Below are positions 9,851 through 19,406 of a stretch of 64,000 nucleotides of DNA, piece after piece. Within the stretch, counting starts at the first letter, position 1; every line of letters starts with the position of its first letter. This DNA is from Trichormus sp. M33_DOE_039. Its GTDB lineage: Bacteria; Cyanobacteriota; Cyanobacteriia; Cyanobacteriales; Nostocaceae. The DNA lies in assembly GCA_015296085.1 (NCBI GenBank), contig DVDT01000004.1, forward strand, positions 1 through 64,000. The letters are read 5' to 3'. The notes beneath the pieces were generated by a model. That model was not told where the DNA came from. It did no database searches and saw only the letters and a program-made list of their open reading frames with translations. The position numbers and the translations under genes were made by a program.

Positions 9851-10528
9851 TCAAACTAATTCAATTTGAGATTTTTCCTGTAGGAGTGTTACTGTTTCTT
9901 GGAGAGGTGGACGTACACACAAATAAATCAGCGCACCGAAGAGGGGAATTACTGCAAATAACCAGAACAAATACTGATTTTGCCAATTGCGCCGTGTCAT
10001 ATCATCTTTGAGAAGTGCAGGAAATAATAGACAAAGTAGACAAAAATCTAGACTCATCACATGGATGAAGCGGCTAGTTTGCCACTGTTGGATGAAGTTA
10101 CTCCCATCACCCATACTGAAACCATAGGCTACGAGAATTGCTGCTGCTACGGTGAGAAAAATACCAGTCACACGAGAATCTAACCGCTTAATCAAAGCGT
10201 CTTTCTGTCCGGTAAATTGAGGATGAGGTTCTCGTAACGCTAAATAAGGTAAAAGCGCGAATGCACCCACAGCAAAAGAAGCAGCCGCAAACGGCCAAGC
10301 GGCGATTTTTTGCCCTCTCCCGTCAACCAATAAAACTGCACTGTAAACCATAGGCCAAATGCCCATGAGGTAAAATAAAGCGATGACTAAGGGATTTATG
10401 CCTTGCCACTGACCGACACACAAGTTTTTGATTAACTCTAAATTATCGGGACGGTCTGGAGGCACAAACACAAAAGCATAAACAATAAACCCTAACCACA
10501 GCACCCCAAAGGCAATTTTTCTGACCAT
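9851..10528 (-). CDS. Multi-pass membrane protein, function unknown
   Basis: A 225-residue protein with about six hydrophobic segments (near residues 5-22, 45-66, 75-95, 122-142, 157-170 and 186-206). It starts VRKIAFGVLWLGFIVYAFVF and contains a PDRPDNLELI loop. Similar proteins occur across cyanobacteria and in plastid-targeted plant proteins as conserved hypothetical membrane proteins (recollection, not checked). It lies 12 bp downstream of hrcA on the same strand, so it is probably cotranscribed with it. No catalytic motif is visible. Confidence 0.75.
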   Translation of the reverse strand: MVRKIAFGVLWLGFIVYAFVFVPPDRPDNLELIKNLCVGQWQGINPLVIALFYLMGIWPMVYSAVLLVDGRGQKIAAWPFAAASFAVGAFALLPYLALREPHPQFTGQKDALIKRLDSRVTGIFLTVAAAILVAYGFSMGDGSNFIQQWQTSRFIHVMSLDFCLLCLLFPALLKDDMTRRNWQNQYLFWLFAVIPLFGALIYLCVRPPLQETVTLLQEKSQIELV

Positions 10529-10540
10529 GATTTAATGTAA

Positions 10541-11638
10541 TTAACTGAAAGCTTCCGAGAGGTAATCAGCCGCAGCCGCCACAACTGCGATCGCATTTTC
10601 GTAATCTAGGCGTGTAGGGCCTAAAACTCCCACACTCCCTAACGGAACTGCACCACGGCGATAGGTGGAAGAAATCAAACTACAGTTACGAATTGGTTCT
10701 AGTGGGTTTTCTGTGCCAATTCGTACCGTTACCTTCGGTTTGGTGGTTTCGTCTACCTCTGGCTCTTCAAAGATTAAAGGCCACAGCTGTTCCTGTTCTT
10801 CTTCCAGGAGATGGAGAATTGTCTGCACTTGCTGGAGTTGGGAAAATTCTGGCTGACGCAAAACTTCCGCCACGCCTCGCACCATGATATGGGTAGCTGT
10901 TGGTGCAACAGTCCGCCGCGCCAATTCAGCAACGGAATTTTTCAGGAATTCCCCATACAGTTGAAATTCTCGATCTAACTTACTCCAGTCCAAATTGCTG
11001 ATTTCTAGTAGACTTTGCCCCCGCAAATGGCTATTGAGGAAGTTAGAAACAATCTGTAATTCCCGATCAATTACTTCTGCGTCGGGTTGTGTTTCTGTTC
11101 GGGTTGGGGGTAAATCCATCAACTTGGAATGGGTTTCATAACCATCCGTTACCAAAATCAACATGATGCGTCCCGTTTCTATCTGCATTAATTGCAGATG
11201 TCTGACAATTGCTGTATTGGTTTGTGGCATGGTAATCAAACTAATACACCCACTCAAGCTAGCTAAAATCTGCGCTGCTCCTTGCAAAAGGATTTCCATA
11301 CTCCAATCTTCCCATTGGAGACGCTGTTGTAAAGCCAGCTCGACATTCTTGGCTAGAGAATCGGCTCGTGTAGCATCTTGCAAAGAGGGTGTAATGAACT
11401 GGTCAACATAAATGCGATAACCTGAGTCAGAAGGAACTCTCCCGGCGGAGGTATGTGGCTGGTAGAGTAACCCAGATTTTTCTAGCATACCCATTACATT
11501 CCGAATGGTAGCTGAACTCACGCCCAGATCATACTCATCGACTAAAGCTTTTGAACCTACTGGTTCTGCTGTAGCTATGTAATGACGTACTGTTGCCCAA
11601 AGTATATGCTGTTGTCGATTTGTCAACTGGACTTGCAT
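10541..11638 (-). CDS. hrcA: Heat-inducible transcription repressor HrcA
   Basis: A 365-residue DNA-binding repressor that holds chaperone operons off by binding CIRCE elements and depends on GroEL for activity (family knowledge). The winged-helix N-terminus is intact: [20 protein letters not shown], then PVGSK and [20 protein letters not shown], followed by [18 protein letters not shown], a hallmark of the family. The C-terminal GAF-like and dimerisation region ends [15 protein letters not shown]. Length is typical. No CIRCE inverted repeat or groESL gene is visible in this window, so its targets lie elsewhere. The membrane-protein gene follows on the same strand. Confidence 0.96.
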   Translation of the reverse strand: MQVQLTNRQQHILWATVRHYIATAEPVGSKALVDEYDLGVSSATIRNVMGMLEKSGLLYQPHTSAGRVPSDSGYRIYVDQFITPSLQDATRADSLAKNVELALQQRLQWEDWSMEILLQGAAQILASLSGCISLITMPQTNTAIVRHLQLMQIETGRIMLILVTDGYETHSKLMDLPPTRTETQPDAEVIDRELQIVSNFLNSHLRGQSLLEISNLDWSKLDREFQLYGEFLKNSVAELARRTVAPTATHIMVRGVAEVLRQPEFSQLQQVQTILHLLEEEQEQLWPLIFEEPEVDETTKPKVTVRIGTENPLEPIRNCSLISSTYRRGAVPLGSVGVLGPTRLDYENAIAVVAAAADYLSEAFS

Positions 11639-11975
11639 AAGATATGTTTGACGGGAAGCAAATTTTAATCAAGCTTTAAAAAACTTTTTGAATTGAATGT
11701 CAAAAATTGAATATTGACTAATTAAATTAGCAAAATATTTAGTTCTATTTTAACGGCTAAGATGAAAGAATTGACCTGCTATTTGGCATAGCACATTTTG
11801 ACGTAAAAAACCTTTAATTCTAACTATTATTTGTCTTTTTCAGTATTATTCTATAGATTAATCAGGCAAATTGTATTTTGGAATACGTATTTCTTGGGAC
11901 ATTAAAAATGGAGCATTGGGAATAGGGCATTGGGAATGGGTGAGACCGCCTCTCAATGCCTATACCCCTTTCTAC
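11639..11975. other. Intergenic region without recognised gene
   Basis: AT-rich spacer upstream of hrcA. Near 11910-11945 it holds short G-rich near-repeats of the GCATTGGGAATAGG type, a common STRR-like intergenic motif in this window. No convincing promoter or operator motif and no coding frame were found. Confidence 0.5.
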
Positions 11976-12335
11976 CTAATATTGAGGAATAGAACGGTCA
12001 ACAAGGAGAGAATAAGCATCAATCCCACCGACAATATTTTTCACGTTTGTAAAGCCTTGAGCCATTAACCACTGACACATTTGAGCCGAACGCATACCGT
12101 GATGGCACAGTACCAGGGTTTCTGCATCAGGATTCAACAGAGTAGGAATTTGCTCTGACCACTGAGTAAATTCGCTTAGTGGTAGGTTCATAAAACCGTT
12201 AATTTTTGCTAATGCTAGTTCTTGGGGTTCACGTACATCAATTAACTGAATATTTGCATCATTAGTAACTAGACGCTGCGCGAGTTCTTCTACACTAATT
12301 GGAGTTATGGGTTGACCAGAAATATTCCCTGTCAT
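11976..12335 (-). CDS. Rhodanese-like domain protein
   Basis: A 119-residue single-domain sulfurtransferase. The domain runs ISVEELAQRL, LIDVREPQELALAKI (the CH2A-type motif) and the active-site loop LVLCHHGMRSAQM with C77 as the persulfide-forming cysteine. A complete six-residue active-site loop of this length favours sulfur rather than arsenate or phosphate chemistry (inference). No signal peptide is present, so it acts in the cytosol. The neighbouring DUF3352 gene is divergent. Confidence 0.92.
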   Translation of the reverse strand: MTGNISGQPITPISVEELAQRLVTNDANIQLIDVREPQELALAKINGFMNLPLSEFTQWSEQIPTLLNPDAETLVLCHHGMRSAQMCQWLMAQGFTNVKNIVGGIDAYSLLVDRSIPQY

Positions 12336-12453
12336 GTCGTTTTTGTAAACAATCCTATATTATTCATGTTGACAGAAATTTGGGTATTGGGGACTGGGAA
12401 CTGGGAGATGGGAATTTGGAATTAAATCCCCATCCAAAATCTAAAATCCAATT

Positions 12454-14127
12454 GTGCTAGATAGGTCTATTGTGAATACACAACGCTCATTCTCTGGTTT
12501 TATCGTAGCTGGCGCGATCGCACTAGTAATTGCAGCGATCGCAGCTGGTTACTGGTTTTTTACAAAAAGTCCAGTCAGCCTGATTGCTTCTACCTCCCAA
12601 TCTGGTGCGGCGATATTTGTGTCTAAGCTTGCGCCAGTTACGGTGTCTTTACTAGTCAATCCCGACCGTTTACAGGCTTTAGAAAGTGCAGGGGAATTAT
12701 CTAAACTCAAAACCAGTTTATTAGCCGAGAGTGGTCTAGATTATGGGCAAGATATTCAACCCTGGTTAGGAAATGAAATTACGCTGGCTGTCACCACTCA
12801 AGATATTGACCGCGATGTCGAAAATGGCAAGCAGGCGGGATACTTGATGGCTCTAGCTACCCAGAAACCAGAAAAAAGTAGTGAGTTGGTGGAGTTGCTA
12901 TTCTCCAAACGAGTCTTAGCAGGAGCAACCCTCGCTACAGAGGAATATAATGGTGCAAAGTTGATTTATGACGATGCACAACCCAAGCTAGAACCATTAG
13001 CGGGTGCAGTGGTAGATAACTTTGTGTTATTTGCCAATGATGTTAGAGTGCTGCGGGATGCGATTAATAACGTCCAAGCACCTGACTTGAATTTGACTAG
13101 TTCTCCCCAATACCAAAAAGCTATCGAACAGTTGCCAAAGGGTGCTGTGGCAGTGACTTTCTTTAATCTCCCCACTTTGGCACAATGGCAGGGGTTAGAA
13201 CTCCCTGAACCAATTTATGATACTCAAATTATTGCTCTGACATTCAACCCCAAGGGACTGTTAGCAGAAACTAGCTTTCTAACTACATCAGAAATTACGC
13301 CAGCATCCCCACCATTGTCTCAACCTGTAGAGGCATTAAAATACATTCCCGCATCAGCAGGTGTCGTAGTTTCTGGCTCTCATTTGAATAATTTGGGTGA
13401 CAGCGATTTAGGCAAACTGTGGCGACAGGCTAAAACAGCTATTTCTGGCTCAGAAACAGATATAATTTCCCGCTTAGAACAACCTCTGCTAGCTATCCAA
13501 AAAGCTTGGGGTCTTAACTTAGGAGAGGATGTATTTAGCTGGGTACAAGGGGAATATGCACTCGGACTCATACCCCGTGCTGGCAAAACTGCTCCTAGCT
13601 GGATTTTTGTAGTGGAAAAACAAGACAGTGTTTCAGAAGGGATTGCGCGTTTAGATGCGATCGCCTCCGCGCAAGGACTCAATACTAATTCTCTGAGTTT
13701 GGATCAGCAAAAAGTCGCAGCTTGGACGGAATTAATCGCCAATACTACAAAGTCTGAGGCTCAAGAACGACCATCATTCACAGTGAAAGCTAACGTGAAA
13801 GGTATACATACAACTTTAGAAAAGTATGAAGTATTTACCTCTGATTTAGAAACAATTAATGAACTTTTGACTAATCAGGATCGTTCTTTCCTAAAAAACC
13901 GTAATTTTCAAAATAGTATTGCGGTAATTCCTGAACCAAATCAAGGTTACGTATATCTCGACTGGGATAAAAGCCACAATTTGTTAGAGCGACAGTTACC
14001 TATTCTTAAACTCTTAGAAGTGGTTGGTAAACCATTTTTTAATCAACTGCGATCGCTTACGTTTAGCAGTTATGGTGATGAGGGGGGAACGCTTAAAGGA
14101 GCAGTATTCTTGAAACTTAATGACTGA
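12454..14127 (+). CDS. DUF3352 domain protein, membrane-anchored
   Basis: A 557-residue protein with one N-terminal membrane segment (about residues 15-36) and a large extracytoplasmic domain. The sequence AAIFVSKLAPVTVSLLVNPDRL and the spaced LP-KGAVAVTFFNLPTL region match what is annotated as DUF3352 in cyanobacteria. No enzyme motif is evident. The start is a GTG at 12454; a second in-frame GTG at 12472 is an alternative. The gene is monocistronic, with a divergent rhodanese gene upstream and 188 bp before the next gene. Function unknown. Confidence 0.8.
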   Translation: MLDRSIVNTQRSFSGFIVAGAIALVIAAIAAGYWFFTKSPVSLIASTSQSGAAIFVSKLAPVTVSLLVNPDRLQALESAGELSKLKTSLLAESGLDYGQDIQPWLGNEITLAVTTQDIDRDVENGKQAGYLMALATQKPEKSSELVELLFSKRVLAGATLATEEYNGAKLIYDDAQPKLEPLAGAVVDNFVLFANDVRVLRDAINNVQAPDLNLTSSPQYQKAIEQLPKGAVAVTFFNLPTLAQWQGLELPEPIYDTQIIALTFNPKGLLAETSFLTTSEITPASPPLSQPVEALKYIPASAGVVVSGSHLNNLGDSDLGKLWRQAKTAISGSETDIISRLEQPLLAIQKAWGLNLGEDVFSWVQGEYALGLIPRAGKTAPSWIFVVEKQDSVSEGIARLDAIASAQGLNTNSLSLDQQKVAAWTELIANTTKSEAQERPSFTVKANVKGIHTTLEKYEVFTSDLETINELLTNQDRSFLKNRNFQNSIAVIPEPNQGYVYLDWDKSHNLLERQLPILKLLEVVGKPFFNQLRSLTFSSYGDEGGTLKGAVFLKLND

Positions 14128-14315
14128 ATAATATTCAGCAAATAACTGCAAAGTTAGCAGGTATATTCCTTAATTTTGCTTCATAATTAATGCTTACTAA
14201 AATTTCAATTGTGGCACATGAAAATGTGTCACAATTTTGCGTTACTTCACCGAAAATTCTTAACTAGAATATGTATATATCTTTATTCTTATAAAAGCAT
14301 ATTTCGCAGGTTAAT

Positions 14316-14807
14316 ATGAAAACTCATCGCCCAGGGCTGTATTCTGGTGGTGCATGGCTGTCAGCTTTATTAGCTGCTGTAATTGCTACCCCTGTAATTG
14401 CACAAACGTCATCAAATTTCGGGACATTAACATTGTCACCGGGTTTTAGTCCTGCACAGGGAAAAATGAACGGTTATACTGGCGGTTCTTACTCTTTATC
14501 AGCTATTAGTAACCGCGATCGCGATCGCAATCTCTGTGTGGGGTTTGCTGATCCTAACCCAGATTACATCATGGTTTTAGAAAAAGACTTTTCCCGTTTG
14601 CAAGTGCTGGTCAACAGTAGAGGTAGCGACACGACCTTAGTAATTAAAGGCCCAGACAGCACAATTCGTTGCGGCGATGATAATGGTAAAAGTAAAGACG
14701 CAAGTATTGATGACGAAAAATGGGAACGTGGCACTTATAGAGTTTGGGTAGGTGGTTTCAAACCAGGAGTTAGGTACAATTACACTCTGACAGTGCAGGA
14801 AAAATAG
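14316..14807 (+). CDS. Secreted hypothetical protein (pre-peptidase-like beta domain)
   Basis: A 163-residue protein with a Sec signal peptide (hydrophobic residues 12-28, cleavage likely after VIA, then QTSSNFG). The mature part is a single beta-rich domain: LQVLVNSRGSDTTLVIKGPD, RCGDDN and WERGTYRVWVGGF. The order resembles small PPC-like domains of cyanobacterial envelopes, but I cannot assign it firmly. The two cysteines in LCVGF and IRCGDD could form a disulfide. Tandem GCGATCGC sequence overlaps codons near 14517. No operon partner. Confidence 0.72.
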   Translation: MKTHRPGLYSGGAWLSALLAAVIATPVIAQTSSNFGTLTLSPGFSPAQGKMNGYTGGSYSLSAISNRDRDRNLCVGFADPNPDYIMVLEKDFSRLQVLVNSRGSDTTLVIKGPDSTIRCGDDNGKSKDASIDDEKWERGTYRVWVGGFKPGVRYNYTLTVQEK

Positions 14808-14912
14808 GTGTTGAGGAAGTTGTGTCATAGCGATCGCCTGCCCCATATATCCCAGAAGCGATCGCTTGACCAAGACGGTACTGCTACTGACAGTAATCAT
14901 GATTATTGGTTT

Positions 14913-15671
14913 CTAAACCATACTTACTGTTAATAACTGTTCTGACATATCAAAGTTAGAAGTGACATTCTGCACATCATCTAGACTTTCTAGGGTATCA
15001 ATTAACTTGAGGAGCGATCGTGCTTGGTCTGCTTCTGTCACCTCTATATTATTGCTGGGAATCCAACGTAATTCTACCTCAGTGACTTTAAAGCCTTGCT
15101 CTTTGAGGGTGTGGTTGAGAAGTTCTAAGCTTGCTACTTCCGTAAAGACCTCAGCTGTCTCTTCCTCGGTCATTTCGTAAGACTCTGCACCACCTTCTAA
15201 GGATGCTTCTAGCAGTCGGTCTTCATCCACGACACCTTGGACTATACACACACCCTTTTGGTCAAACATCCAGCTAACACAGCCAGTTTCACCCAAGTTT
15301 CCCCCATTTTTACTAAAAGCTACCCGCAAGTCAGCCGCCGTGCGATTGCGATTATCAGTCAAAGCTTCAATTAAAATTGCTACACCACCAGGGCCATAAC
15401 CTTCGTAGCGAATCTCCTCTAGGGTATGGTTATCACCGCTAAATGTACCTGCACCTTTAGCGATCGCTCTTTCAATATTGTCATTTGGAATACCCGCAAT
15501 TTTAGCTTTTTCAATAGCTGTACGTAGTTGAAAATTTCCTGCTGGGTCTGGTATGCCGTTCCTCGCAGCTACAATAATGGCTCTAGATAACTGTGTAAAA
15601 GTTTTCCCCTTTTTGGCATCAACTACTGCCTTTTGGCGTTTAATATTTGCCCATTTACTATGACCTGCCAT
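14913..15671 (-). CDS. yebC: YebC/PmpR family protein
   Basis: A 252-residue protein of the YebC/PmpR/TACO1 family, long annotated as a transcriptional regulator and more recently linked to relief of ribosome stalling (family knowledge). The start [20 protein letters not shown] is diagnostic. It is followed by [33 protein letters not shown] and [19 protein letters not shown]. Length is normal. It is transcribed alone, 171 bp from the divergent lipoprotein gene. Confidence 0.95.
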   Translation of the reverse strand: MAGHSKWANIKRQKAVVDAKKGKTFTQLSRAIIVAARNGIPDPAGNFQLRTAIEKAKIAGIPNDNIERAIAKGAGTFSGDNHTLEEIRYEGYGPGGVAILIEALTDNRNRTAADLRVAFSKNGGNLGETGCVSWMFDQKGVCIVQGVVDEDRLLEASLEGGAESYEMTEEETAEVFTEVASLELLNHTLKEQGFKVTEVELRWIPSNNIEVTEADQARSLLKLIDTLESLDDVQNVTSNFDMSEQLLTVSMV

Positions 15672-15842
15672 AAGCTGAAATTATTTTTGCACTCTCCAAT
15701 AAACTAGGATATACATAGCTTCTGCCCAGATGCAAAGGCATGGTTAAGAACTGGCGATTGGGTAAAAAGATTAGCCTTCAGGGTCTTGGGTTGTGTCCCC
15801 ATATAGGCATAGTCTGTCTGTAGAGAATTACAAATTACTCCT

Positions 15843-17186
15843 ATGCGGTTTTTGTCCCCACTTGGCACAGCCAAAGTCAAAAAAAGCAGGTTGCAGTATA
15901 ACCTATGTCGTTTTTTGCTGTTACTGCTAGTAGGTATATTAACTGTTACCGGATGTCAGGCTTTGCGGTCTGGAGTAGAAGCGGGGAAAGTGACACATAT
16001 TACTTTTTGGCATGGGGTAAATCCGCCGCCGAATAGGGATGTGTTGCAAAAGCTGGTAGATAAATTTAATCAAACACACCCAGATATTCAGGTAGAGTCG
16101 CTGTATGTGGGACAGCAAGACCAACAAATGCCAAAAATTTTGGCTGCTGTCGTCGGTAATGCACCACCTGACTTATTGTGGTTTAATCCCACGATCACAG
16201 GGCAATTAGTAGAATTGGGTGCGTTAATTCCTGTGGATGAGATGCTGTCTCAATCACCAGTTAAGAAGGAAATTGACCCCACTCTCTATTCATCTATGGA
16301 ATATCAAGGTCAACTTTGGTCAGTTCCCTTTGCGACGAATAATGTCGGCATATTCTACCGTCCGAGTTTATTTCAAGCCGCAGGTATCAAAGCCATACCC
16401 CGCACTTGGGAGGAGTTTCGTCAAGTGGCTAAAAAATTAACTCGTGATATCAACGGTGATGGACAAATCGATCAGTATGGCATGTTTTTGCCATTGGGGA
16501 AGGGGGAATTTACAGTTTTTACTTGGCTACCGTTTATGTGGAGTAGTGGTGGCGAATTGGTGAATGGTGATGCACAAAATGCCGCAGGTGTGATGTTGCG
16601 TGATAATCAAGGCGCGATCGCTGCTTTACAATTTTGGCGTAATCTCGTCCAAGATGGTTCGACAATGCTATCTGGCCCGGAACGGGGTTATGAGACAGAC
16701 CCCCTAATTTCGGGACAAGTAGCAATGCAAATTAACGGCCCTTGGAATTTAGGACAATTACAAACAACTAATGTAGATTTTGGTGTGTTTCCACTACCTG
16801 CAAATCAAAGTCCAGCAACCAGTATTGGCGGCGAAAATTTATTCTTTTTTAAAACAACGCCGACACGCCAACAGGCTGCGTTTAAGTTTGCTGAATATAC
16901 GATGAGTGAAGAGTTTCAAACAGAATTAGCTTTGGCAGCAGGTTATTTACCAATTAATTTAAAGTCTCGTACTAATACCAAGTTTCAAGAATTTGTGCAG
17001 AGATTACCACAGGTAAAGATATTTTTAGAACAAGCTCAATATGGTCGTAGTCGTCCTATTTTTCCTGGGTATAATCGCATTTCAGATAGTCTAGGTAGAG
17101 CAGTTGAAGCCGTTATGCTGGGTAAGAGTTCTCCCGAAGCCGCATTACAGGCCAGCCAACAACGTTTGGATTTAATTTTTAAGTGA
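15843..17186 (+). CDS. ABC transporter sugar-binding lipoprotein (family 1)
   Basis: A 447-residue extracellular solute-binding protein of the carbohydrate (family 1, UgpB/MalE-like) class. A basic N-terminus and hydrophobic segment lead to the lipobox TVTGC with C38 as the lipidated residue. Then come ITFWHGVNPP, PDLLWFNPTITGQLVELGAL, SVPFATNNVGIFYRPSLF and MQINGPWNLGQ, all expected for this class. It should capture an oligosaccharide or glycerol-phosphate-type ligand and deliver it to an ABC permease. No permease or ATPase gene is next to it, so partners must be encoded elsewhere. Ligand unknown. Confidence 0.9.
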   Translation: MRFLSPLGTAKVKKSRLQYNLCRFLLLLLVGILTVTGCQALRSGVEAGKVTHITFWHGVNPPPNRDVLQKLVDKFNQTHPDIQVESLYVGQQDQQMPKILAAVVGNAPPDLLWFNPTITGQLVELGALIPVDEMLSQSPVKKEIDPTLYSSMEYQGQLWSVPFATNNVGIFYRPSLFQAAGIKAIPRTWEEFRQVAKKLTRDINGDGQIDQYGMFLPLGKGEFTVFTWLPFMWSSGGELVNGDAQNAAGVMLRDNQGAIAALQFWRNLVQDGSTMLSGPERGYETDPLISGQVAMQINGPWNLGQLQTTNVDFGVFPLPANQSPATSIGGENLFFFKTTPTRQQAAFKFAEYTMSEEFQTELALAAGYLPINLKSRTNTKFQEFVQRLPQVKIFLEQAQYGRSRPIFPGYNRISDSLGRAVEAVMLGKSSPEAALQASQQRLDLIFK

Positions 17187-17203
17187 AATTATTGATCATA
17201 TTG

Positions 17204-17225
17204 CTACTGTCATTAATGACAGTAG
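17204..17225. promoter_or_regulatory. Perfect 22-bp palindrome downstream of the sugar-binding gene
   Basis: CTACTGTCATT is followed directly by its exact complement AATGACAGTAG. No T run follows, so it is a weak terminator candidate. A protein-binding site or an mRNA 3'-end hairpin are both possible. Confidence 0.5.
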
Positions 17226-17395
17226 TAAACAGGCGATCGCTCTATATAAAATTAATTTATTATTATGTCATAATTACGGGTATATGACAATTAAATACGT
17301 GTAATATTTTACTAAAATTGACAAATAATACTTAGTATTCTTCATTATTTGTAGTTAGGGTTTTATGATTGACTTGGTGCGAAACAACTAACCCG

Positions 17396-18313
17396 ATGGC
17401 AGAAGATAACGAACAAATATCAGTATCAATTCCCAAAACCCAGAATTTTCCGTCTAGCTTGGCTATAGTGTCTGTCATTTCCTTGGCATTGCTTAATGTA
17501 AATCACACTCAACCAACAGTACCAATTTTAGGGTTTCATGGTCTTGTTGATATGAAAAATACTACTCTAGCTCTCAAGACAAATGAGATGCAGTATTCCC
17601 AACAAGAAATAGAAAAACTTTTAAATTATTTGATTATTAATGATTACTGGTTTCTATCGACTCAAGATTTATATGATTTTTTCTTAACTAAATCTCAAGC
17701 AATTCCATCCGCACATCGTCAACAAAAGCCCATTATGATCTCTTTTGATGATGGTTATAAGTCAGTGCATACAAAATTGCTACCTATCTTATTAAAGTTA
17801 GAAAAGAAGTATAAAAAAAAAGTAAAAGTTGTTTTATTTATCAATCCTGGTAATTTAGCTAAATCAGGAGTTAACAGTAAAACACACCTTGGATGTCAGG
17901 AGTTAAGAGAAGGGTTAGAAAAAGGTTTTTATGATATTCAATCTCATGGTTTAAAGCATCGAGATTTAACTCAACTATCACGGCGTGAGCTACTTCGAGA
18001 ACTTGTACAGTCTAGGACTATATTAAGAAATTGCACAAAAGGTTTAGATCCTAAACAGCAAGTAGCATCTCATTTTGCTTATCCCTATGGTGCTACTAAT
18101 AAACAGGTTGCATCATATGTTTCGCGATATTATCTCACGGGATATTTATATAATGACCAACTGTTAAATCATACTTGCGTAAATAACTATTATCAAATTC
18201 CTCGATTGATGGTCAATCGACAAAAATCACCACAAGAACTTATACAAATGGCTGAGAAACAGCATCCATCTCACAAGCAGCAAGGGAAGGAAAAGCCGAA
18301 TGATCAATGCTGA
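17396..18313 (+). CDS. Polysaccharide deacetylase family protein
   Basis: A 305-residue NodB-homology (carbohydrate esterase 4) protein that would remove N-acetyl groups from a cell-wall or exopolysaccharide glycan. Visible motifs are ISFDDGYKS (D118 and D119; catalytic base and metal ligand), SHGLKHRDL (H184 and H188, metal ligands) and FAYPYGATNKQV. A hydrophobic segment at residues 21-38 suggests export as a signal anchor. I took the ATG at 17396 rather than a TTG at 17369. The C-terminus is very basic and Gln-rich (HPSHKQQGKEKPN). It stands alone and is convergent with the TetR gene. Confidence 0.87.
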   Translation: MAEDNEQISVSIPKTQNFPSSLAIVSVISLALLNVNHTQPTVPILGFHGLVDMKNTTLALKTNEMQYSQQEIEKLLNYLIINDYWFLSTQDLYDFFLTKSQAIPSAHRQQKPIMISFDDGYKSVHTKLLPILLKLEKKYKKKVKVVLFINPGNLAKSGVNSKTHLGCQELREGLEKGFYDIQSHGLKHRDLTQLSRRELLRELVQSRTILRNCTKGLDPKQQVASHFAYPYGATNKQVASYVSRYYLTGYLYNDQLLNHTCVNNYYQIPRLMVNRQKSPQELIQMAEKQHPSHKQQGKEKPNDQC

Positions 18314-18333
18314 GTTAAAAATGAATTCACTCC

Positions 18334-18390
18334 ATGTATATACATTGACTCATCTACTCTGAAAAGTTTCTCTCTTCCATGTATATACAT
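18334..18390. repeat. Two copies of ATGTATATACAT, 45 bp apart
   Basis: The same 12-bp palindrome, each preceded by CC, occurs at 18334-18345 and 18379-18390 in the gap between two convergent genes. It may be chance, a repeat remnant or a paired binding site. Confidence 0.4.
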
Positions 18391-18402
18391 CACTACAAGA
18401 GC

Positions 18403-19254
18403 CTATAGCTCAGAATTTTCTCCTTCCTGAACGTCTACAAAACCTTGGCGAGCAAAGATTTCAATGGCTTCAGAACGTGTTAAGTCATGTTTAGCTGCTA
18501 ATTCTGCTAACTTTTCCCAAGCTGTATCTGTCAATCTAATCGACCTGAGTTGCTTAGGCTCATTAGTGTAGTCCATCTGAAACTTACCTGAAGAGTTGCG
18601 TTTGCGTCTCGGTGATTTCTGTTTAGTCCCGGAATACTGGCTGATAGACCCATGATGGGTGAGATTGACAGTCATCAAATTGACGAGGTTTTCGACGAGG
18701 CGATCGCGCTCCATTGGTAAAATATCCTGACCATGCAGCATATTTTGAATAATTGTGTAATGAATCAACGTCCCGATAAAAATACGTGCAGCTACTAGCG
18801 GGTCAGGTAATTGTAATTCTGGATGATCCGTAAAATACTGAGTAACCAAATCTATGCCAGGCTTATCTATATTGCTCACAAAGATTTTGGCTAGTGTAGG
18901 AAACCTCTCAGACTCGCCGATAATTAATCTCACTAAGCTTAATAACTCTTGTTCTTGATGAACTTGATCCAAAATATTGTTTGCTATGCGACGCAAAACT
19001 ATCGGTGGTTCTCCTTGCAAAAATTTGGGATCTAATATTGCAAGACATTTTTCTTGTGCTAGACGTGCAATTAAAGCGGTAAATAGTCCTTCTTTGTCTT
19101 GAAAGTAGCTATATACGGTTGTTTTAGAAACACCTGCTGCGGCTGTCACTCTATCCATTGAGGTAGCAGCATAGCCGTGTGTCAAAAACTCTTGCATCGC
19201 GCCAGCAAGGATCGCGTCTACTTTGTCTTCTATCTGGATCTTCTTTTTCTTCAT
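18403..19254 (-). CDS. TetR/AcrR-type regulator with C-terminal ribbon-helix-helix-like segment
   Basis: A 283-residue regulator when started at the ATG at 19254 (MKKKKIQIEDKVDAILAGAM). An upstream in-frame ATG at 19338 would add 28 residues encoded by repeat-like DNA and is less likely. The TetR HTH is clear (FLTHGYAATSMDRVTAAAG, then VSKTTVYSYFQDKEGLF). After the ligand-binding domain, a basic linker (SPRRKRNSSGKF) leads to about 40 residues that look like a CopG/RHH fold: LRSIRLTDTAWEKLAELAAK, then HDLTRSEAIEIFARQGF. That would give a TetR protein with two DNA-binding parts. It is divergent from devBCA with a perfect palindrome between them, so it probably represses that exporter and itself. 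Confidence 0.87.
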   Translation of the reverse strand: MKKKKIQIEDKVDAILAGAMQEFLTHGYAATSMDRVTAAAGVSKTTVYSYFQDKEGLFTALIARLAQEKCLAILDPKFLQGEPPIVLRRIANNILDQVHQEQELLSLVRLIIGESERFPTLAKIFVSNIDKPGIDLVTQYFTDHPELQLPDPLVAARIFIGTLIHYTIIQNMLHGQDILPMERDRLVENLVNLMTVNLTHHGSISQYSGTKQKSPRRKRNSSGKFQMDYTNEPKQLRSIRLTDTAWEKLAELAAKHDLTRSEAIEIFARQGFVDVQEGENSEL

Positions 19255-19340
19255 GGGATTGGGGACTGGGAAAAATACTAGCCTCTGGTCTTTGGTCTTT
19301 GATTTTTTCAGAGGAATATTGACATTATTGTAATGCACAG

Positions 19341-19370
19341 TTTAGTTTAGTTATAGACAACTAAACTAAA
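19341..19370. promoter_or_regulatory. Likely TetR operator between regulator and devBCA
   Basis: TTTAGTTTAGTT at 19341-19352 and AACTAAACTAAA at 19359-19370 are perfect 12-bp complements around ATAGAC. Each arm holds two tandem TTTAG-type half sites. The site lies 36 bp before the devB start and between the two possible regulator starts, as expected for a TetR autoregulated exporter (inference). Confidence 0.72.
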
Positions 19371-19406
19371 TAGTTTATTTAGCACACGAAAGAAAAAAGA
19401 GGGCTT

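Noticed and set aside
19255..19338. N-terminal extension of the TetR regulator to an ATG at 19338
   Set aside because: The added residues are encoded by G-rich intergenic repeat-like DNA and no family member needs them; the ATG at 19254 opens directly on the TetR domain.
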